A stretch of DNA of 9,424 nucleotides from contig JAJQCL010000103.1 in the NCBI GenBank assembly GCA_021202715.1, positions 1 through 9,424 of the forward strand, in the 5' to 3' direction. Source of the DNA: Lachnospiraceae bacterium (GTDB taxonomy: Bacteria > Bacillota > Clostridia > Lachnospirales > Lachnospiraceae). This document shows positions 6,589 to 9,424 of the stretch, piece by piece. A model generated the notes under the pieces. That model had not been told where the DNA came from. It saw nothing but the letters and a program-made list of their open reading frames with translations, and did no database searches. Position 1 is the stretch's first letter. Every line of letters starts with the position of its first letter. The translations under genes were made by a program, and so were the position numbers.

Positions 6589-7830
6589 ATGGAGAAAACA
6601 TTTCATCAGGGAAATCGCAGAACACTGTACGAGAGCCTTGCGGACGGCACGATCGCGCTGGTATTTTCCGGTCATGCGCCGAGAAAGACATCGGATGAAA
6701 AATACCCATTTTATGCGAATCGCAATTTCCTGTATCTGACAGGGCTGGAAGGGGAGAATTATATCCTTATGGCGGTAAAAGACCGCGGGGAAGTCCGCGA
6801 GCGGCTGTTTATTCTGCCGCCGGATGCTCTGGCGGAGCGCTGGACCGGCGTGCGGATGAAACCGGACGAGGTCCGGGCGCAGTCCGGTGTGGAGGAAATC
6901 AAATTTCTTTCGGAATTTGAACACTGTCTGCACCGCGAGATGAGCAGCGGCCATATTGATACAGCGGCGCTGGATCTGTACAAGTGTGAGGCGGAGGATG
7001 AAGATACGGAGGCGTTCCGGATGGCAGAGCGGATGCGCCGCACCTATCCTTTTGTTAAAATCCTGGATCTGACGCCTCAACTGCGGCGGCAGAGAAGCAT
7101 CAAACAGCCCTGCGAGATCGAAGCAATCCGCGAGGCGGTGAAGATCACCCGGGCCGGGATCGTGGCCATGATGCGCGCTTCGAAGCCCGGTATGTACGAA
7201 TATCAGTACAAGGCGGAATTTGACTACGCGCTGGCACAGCACGGTGTGCTGACGCCGGCCTTCCCCAGTATTATCTCCGCGGGGGAGAATAATTTCTGTA
7301 TTCATTATTATGCATATACCGGTCAGGCGAAGGATGGGGACATGATCCTCAACGATGTGGGGGCAAAGTATGACAATCTCTTTAACGACGTGTCCCGCGG
7401 CTGGCCCTGCAACGGGAAGTTCTCTGAGAAGCAGAGGCTTCTGTACACCTGCGCCTATAATACCTCTCAGCATATGTTCTCGATCATCCGCCCGGGGATG
7501 CCCATGGCGGATGTGGACCGGCTGGCGCGGGAGTATAACTTCACGCAGCTGAAGGCGATCGGTCTCTGCAACCGCTACGAGGATGTAGGGAAATACATCT
7601 GGCACGGCGGTGCGCATCATGTGGGGTACGATGTTCATGACCTCGTTGAGGCGGAAACCGTACAGCCGGGGATGGTGTTCTGTGTGGATATCGGTATCTA
7701 CTGTGAAGAGTGGGGCATCGGCTTCCGTCTGGAGGACAACTGCCTGGTGACGGAGGACGGCTGTGAGAACCTGACGGCATCCATCCCGCGCAGCATCGAG
7801 GAGATTGAGGCGGTCATGGCCTCACGATAG
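6589..7830 (+). CDS. pepP: Xaa-Pro aminopeptidase (aminopeptidase P, M24B), first of a tandem pair
   Basis: Cytoplasmic metallo-exopeptidase expected to remove an N-terminal residue preceding proline. It has 413 residues, near the usual length of PepP. ATG 6589 follows AGGAGGGG (6576-6583) with 5 bases between; an in-frame ATG at 6541 has no ribosome binding site. The N-terminal AMP_N domain (about 1-165) includes PFYANRNFLYLTG. The pita-bread domain (about 185-410) has candidate metal ligands Asp256 (LNDVGA), Asp267 (FNDVSRGWP), His343 (GGAHHVGYDVHD) and Glu382 (FRLEDN), plus His239, His339 and His350, equivalent to E. coli PepP active-site histidines. The ligand that is Glu383 in E. coli (VEPG) is Asp367 here (CVDIGIY), with a shorter following loop; this may be a subfamily trait or alter activity. 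The gene is first after the promoter at 6481 and precedes a second M24 gene by 30 bases. A dipeptidase (prolidase) activity is possible. Confidence 0.88.
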   Translation: MEKTFHQGNRRTLYESLADGTIALVFSGHAPRKTSDEKYPFYANRNFLYLTGLEGENYILMAVKDRGEVRERLFILPPDALAERWTGVRMKPDEVRAQSGVEEIKFLSEFEHCLHREMSSGHIDTAALDLYKCEAEDEDTEAFRMAERMRRTYPFVKILDLTPQLRRQRSIKQPCEIEAIREAVKITRAGIVAMMRASKPGMYEYQYKAEFDYALAQHGVLTPAFPSIISAGENNFCIHYYAYTGQAKDGDMILNDVGAKYDNLFNDVSRGWPCNGKFSEKQRLLYTCAYNTSQHMFSIIRPGMPMADVDRLAREYNFTQLKAIGLCNRYEDVGKYIWHGGAHHVGYDVHDLVEAETVQPGMVFCVDIGIYCEEWGIGFRLEDNCLVTEDGCENLTASIPRSIEEIEAVMASR

Positions 7831-7860
7831 ACAAAGGATAGATTGAAGGAGCGAGGAGAG

Positions 7861-8934
7861 ATGAATCGACTGGAACAGCTGAGAGCATGTATGGAGGAGC
7901 TGCATCTGGACGGGTTCTATATTGCAAAGGAGCCCAATGTCCGCTGTATCAGCGGATTTACCGGAGCGGATTCCTCCCTGTTTATCACCCGGCGGGGGAA
8001 GTATATGATCACAGATCCCCGGTATACGGAGCAGGCATCGCTGGAATGCCCGGACTATCCGACGGTGGACTGGCGGAATGAATACGGTTACAGCACGGGG
8101 AAGGCGATTGCGGCCCTGGCCCGGCAGGATCAGGTAAAGGCGATCGGATTTGAGGCTGATTATCTGACCTATGAGATCTGGCATTCTCTGCAGGAGGAGC
8201 TCACGGCAGAGCTGGTTCCTACGGTGAATGTCATCGAGGAGCTGCGGGCAGTGAAGACTCCGGAGGAGGTTCAGAATCTGCGGATTTCCTGTGATATCGC
8301 TTCACGGGCCTTCGAGCGGATCGTGAAGGATCTGCGTGTGGGAGTCACGGAGAAGGAGATTGCTTCCCGGCTGATACACTACATGGTGATGGAGGGAGCA
8401 GACACCAAGCCTTACGGGGGCATCGTGCTCTTCGGCGCGCGGACGTCCCTGCTGCATGGAATCCCCGGCGCCAGGTCGCTGGAGTATGGCGATTTTGTGC
8501 TGATGGATTACGGCTGCCAGTATCATGGCTACCTGTCGGATATGACCCGGACGCTGGTCGTCGGGAAAGCGGACGCGAGACAGAAGGAGGTCTATGGCCT
8601 CTGCCGACGGATGACGGAGGACACCGAGGCGTACATTCGGCCGGGGGTTACGGGAGCGGAATGCTATGAGGCTTCTCTGGAAGCTATTCGGGGTACGGAA
8701 TATATGCCGTATCATTACAGCGGGATCGGCCACAGCGTGGGACTGTTTGTTCATGAAATCCCCATGCTCGGACCCACCTGGAAGAATGAACTGGCGGTGA
8801 ACCATGTGCTGACGGTGGAACCGGGGATCTATATACCGGGCTGGGGAGGCGTGCGTGTCGAAGATCAGGGTCTCATCACGGAGAGCGGGTATGAGATACT
8901 TACGCCGGCTACACATGAGCTGCTGGAACTGTAA
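7861..8934 (+). CDS. M24-family Xaa-Pro peptidase (YqhT/PapA-like), second of the pair
   Basis: Metallopeptidase of the aminopeptidase P / prolidase family, probably cytoplasmic, cleaving Xaa-Pro bonds in peptides. The 357 residues match the short YqhT/YpdF-type enzymes. ATG 7861 follows AAGGAG (7846-7851) and GAGGAG (7853-7858). The N-terminal creatinase-like domain (about 1-125) contains NVRCISGFTGADSSLFIT and YMITDPRYTEQA. The catalytic domain (about 132-355) has all five metal ligands in canonical motifs: Asp216 (LMDYGC), Asp227 (SDMTRT), His291 (GIGHSVGLFVHE), Glu320 (TVEPGIYIPGWGG) and Glu334 (VRVEDQG). Substrate-site histidines appear in LLHGIP and VHE. It starts 30 bases after the upstream M24 gene with no promoter between, so it is in the same operon. 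The two proteins differ greatly in length and N-terminal domain and are not a recent duplication. In many Firmicutes this gene type lies next to efp; no efp start is seen in the 490 bases downstream. Confidence 0.92.
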   Translation: MNRLEQLRACMEELHLDGFYIAKEPNVRCISGFTGADSSLFITRRGKYMITDPRYTEQASLECPDYPTVDWRNEYGYSTGKAIAALARQDQVKAIGFEADYLTYEIWHSLQEELTAELVPTVNVIEELRAVKTPEEVQNLRISCDIASRAFERIVKDLRVGVTEKEIASRLIHYMVMEGADTKPYGGIVLFGARTSLLHGIPGARSLEYGDFVLMDYGCQYHGYLSDMTRTLVVGKADARQKEVYGLCRRMTEDTEAYIRPGVTGAECYEASLEAIRGTEYMPYHYSGIGHSVGLFVHEIPMLGPTWKNELAVNHVLTVEPGIYIPGWGGVRVEDQGLITESGYEILTPATHELLEL

Positions 8935-8986
8935 GCTGAGAATAAACTCTGCTGCGGCAAAAAAATGCGATAATTTCAGAAAACTA

Positions 8987-9026
8987 TTGACAAACAGATG
9001 TATAGAATGTATTCTATTAACATCTG
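8987..9026 (+). promoter_or_regulatory. TTGACA promoter with -10 embedded in a large nested dyad
   Basis: TTGACA (8987-8992), a 17-base spacer and TATTCT (9010-9015) make a plausible sigma-A promoter with start near 9022. The -10 lies in a perfect 7+7 inverted repeat, ATAGAAT-GT-ATTCTAT (9002-9017). A second pair of arms flanks it, CAGATGT (8995-9001) and ACATCTG (9020-9026), with only TA (9018-9019) unpaired. The combined symmetry of 14 base pairs over 32 bases fits a strong operator blocking the -10, for one dimer or two adjacent ones. I cannot match it to a known regulator. Confidence 0.6.
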
Positions 9027-9140
9027 GCGAGACAGTGGTCTGACGCGGGAATACGGACGTGATCAGGAAGTAAAACCTTCGTACAGTATCGATGCCGGCG
9101 CTGCCTGATAATATAAAAGGCGTATGGCCTCGCAGGAGAC
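9021..9140 (+). ncRNA. Possible structured RNA or leader, no known family
   Basis: This stretch directly follows the predicted start of the 8987 promoter and contains several complementary segments in a nested order. CTG-G-CGAG (9024-9031) can pair with CTCGCAG (9129-9135), one G bulged. Inside, AGAC (9030-9033) can pair with GTCT (9038-9041), overlapping the outer arm by two bases, and ATCAGG (9062-9067) with CCTGAT (9104-9109). AGGC-GTATG-GCCT (9118-9130) would compete with the outer helix. The helices are short and some may be chance. I recognise no riboswitch, T-box, 6S, tmRNA or RNase P motif. Confidence 0.2.
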
Positions 9141-9194
9141 TATGAAGTTCAAGGAACTGAATTTTCGTTCGTTTTGCATATTATAAATTGATGA

Positions 9195-9236
9195 TTTTTT
9201 CACGTACCTGCCAAAAAACTTAAGAAAATTAAAAAA
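9195..9236. other. A/T-tract cluster upstream of a promoter
   Basis: T6 at 9195-9200, A6 at 9213-9218, A4 at 9224-9227 and A6 at 9231-9236. The last three are centred about 10 and 8 bases apart, close to one helical turn, which favours intrinsic DNA bending. They end 4 bases before the -35 of the 9241 promoter, the position of an UP element. TACCTG (9205-9210) and CAGGTA (9237-9242) flank the A-tracts as a 6-bp inverted repeat. Confidence 0.4.
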
Positions 9237-9240
9237 CAGG

Positions 9241-9269
9241 TAGACAAACAGTGAAAAGAGAACTATAAT
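9241..9269 (+). promoter_or_regulatory. Near-consensus promoter TAGACA-17-TATAAT
   Basis: TAGACA (9241-9246, 5/6 match to TTGACA), exactly 17 bases, then a perfect TATAAT (9264-9269), with A-tracts immediately upstream. Start is expected near 9276. It is the best -10 in the window. The -10 is also inside the left arm of the long hairpin that follows, so the RNA would enter a terminator-like stem within a few bases. Confidence 0.6.
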
Positions 9270-9326
9270 AAAAATGCAAGGGCGCGTGGAAATAATCAAG
9301 CTTCCATACGCCTTCATTTTTATTAT
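9265..9326. terminator. Long bidirectional terminator-like hairpin
   Basis: Outer arms ATAATAAAAATG (9265-9276) and CATTTTTATTAT (9315-9326) are perfect 12-bp complements. Inner arms AGGGCGCGTGGAA (9279-9291) and TTCCATACGCCTT (9302-9314) pair at 12 of 13 positions, two of them G-T, with a C/A mismatch. Two bases (9277-9278) are bulged and the loop is 10 bases. On both strands the G+C-rich inner stem is followed within two or three bases by a T-tract, as in intrinsic terminators. It probably ends transcription coming from the left (peptidase operon or the 9022 start) and could attenuate the 9276 start. Confidence 0.65.
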
Positions 9327-9345
9327 CATTCATCTAAGCGAGGGG

Positions 9346-9424
9346 ATGATCCGGCTGCGGGTCATGAAATATGGTAGAACCGGGGAATCGTTTTTTCGAA
9401 AACGGGATGTGCCAGAATCAGGAA
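9346..9424 (+). CDS. Possible start of a gene running off the right edge
   Basis: From ATG 9346 the frame stays open for 26 codons to the edge of the window: MIRLRVMKYGRTGESFFRKR, then DVPESG. A G-rich stretch GAGGGG (9340-9345) abuts the ATG, which is too close for a good Shine-Dalgarno sequence; a second in-frame ATG at 9364 lacks one altogether. The sequence is basic and matches no family I recognise. It lies 20 bases after the hairpin ending at 9326 and downstream of two promoters, so a gene here is plausible, but 26 open codons in this composition could be chance. Confidence 0.15.
   Translation, partial: MIRLRVMKYGRTGESFFRKRDVPESG

Larger units (their letters stand above)
8935..9424. 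other. Signal-rich region without a confident gene
   Basis: 490 bases after the last peptidase gene. In order it holds a promoter with a nested dyad (8987-9026), a stretch with several pairing segments that could be a structured transcript (9021-9140), A/T-tracts (9195-9236), a near-consensus promoter (9241-9269), a long hairpin with a T-tract (9265-9326) and a short open frame running off the edge. No clean terminator follows the peptidase stop codon before the hairpin at 9265. I recognise no tRNA, rRNA, T-box or known riboswitch core, and no transposase fragment. Confidence 0.6.

Noticed and set aside
9063..9329. Open frame of 88 codons on the - strand with a hydrophobic stretch
   Set aside because: It starts inside the long dyad, has no Shine-Dalgarno sequence, covers the promoter and A-tract signals, and its hydrophobic segment comes from A/T-tracts translated as Phe, Leu and Ile.
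9389..9404. CGTTTT-TTCG-AAAACG hairpin near the right edge
   Set aside because: A 6-bp, mostly A-T stem inside a possible coding frame with no T-tract after it; too weak to call a terminator.

Overview
The window looks like chromosomal DNA from a fairly G+C-rich member of the Clostridia, most likely a Lachnospiraceae-like gut or rumen Firmicute. This rests on the Lachnospiraceae-style topoisomerase IV A subunit, the two-domain glutamine-dependent NAD synthase, strong AGGAGG ribosome binding sites, sigma-A type TTGACA promoters and a GH127 enzyme carrying Gram-positive Ig-like modules. All genes I can support are on the + strand; the long open frames on the - strand are shadows of G+C-rich coding sequence.

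Layout. (1) 1-1878: 3' part of a type II topoisomerase A subunit (parC-like); the window opens just after the expected catalytic tyrosine. (2) 1920-3857: nadE, 41 bases downstream and probably co-transcribed. (3) 3909-6228: a GH127 / DUF1680 beta-L-arabinofuranosidase-like gene with two N-terminal Ig-like modules. It is split by one frameshift near 4914-4920 that separates the start of the catalytic domain from its active-site half, so I treat it as a pseudogene or sequencing error. (4) 6229-6588: A+T-rich intergenic DNA with a REP-like palindrome, another hairpin, a good promoter and two dyads in the leader. (5) 6589-7830 and 7861-8934: two different M24-family Xaa-Pro peptidases 30 bases apart, evidently one operon under that promoter. 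(6) 8935-9424: no confident gene, but dense signals: a TTGACA promoter whose -10 sits in a long nested dyad, a possibly folded transcript, phased A-tracts, a second near-consensus promoter (TAGACA-17-TATAAT) and a long hairpin with a T-tract that would end a transcript almost as soon as it starts. A short open frame runs off the right edge.

How the genes work together. parC and nadE are housekeeping genes (chromosome decatenation, last step of NAD synthesis) with no obvious functional link. The GH127 gene points to use of plant arabinose-containing glycans. The M24 pair would process proline-containing peptides in the cytoplasm; the near-palindrome TAGACC-AC-GGTCTA just after its promoter suggests control by a TetR-type repressor not encoded here. 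I did not find a clearly new multi-gene system. The most unusual parts are the non-coding right end and the leader of the peptidase operon.
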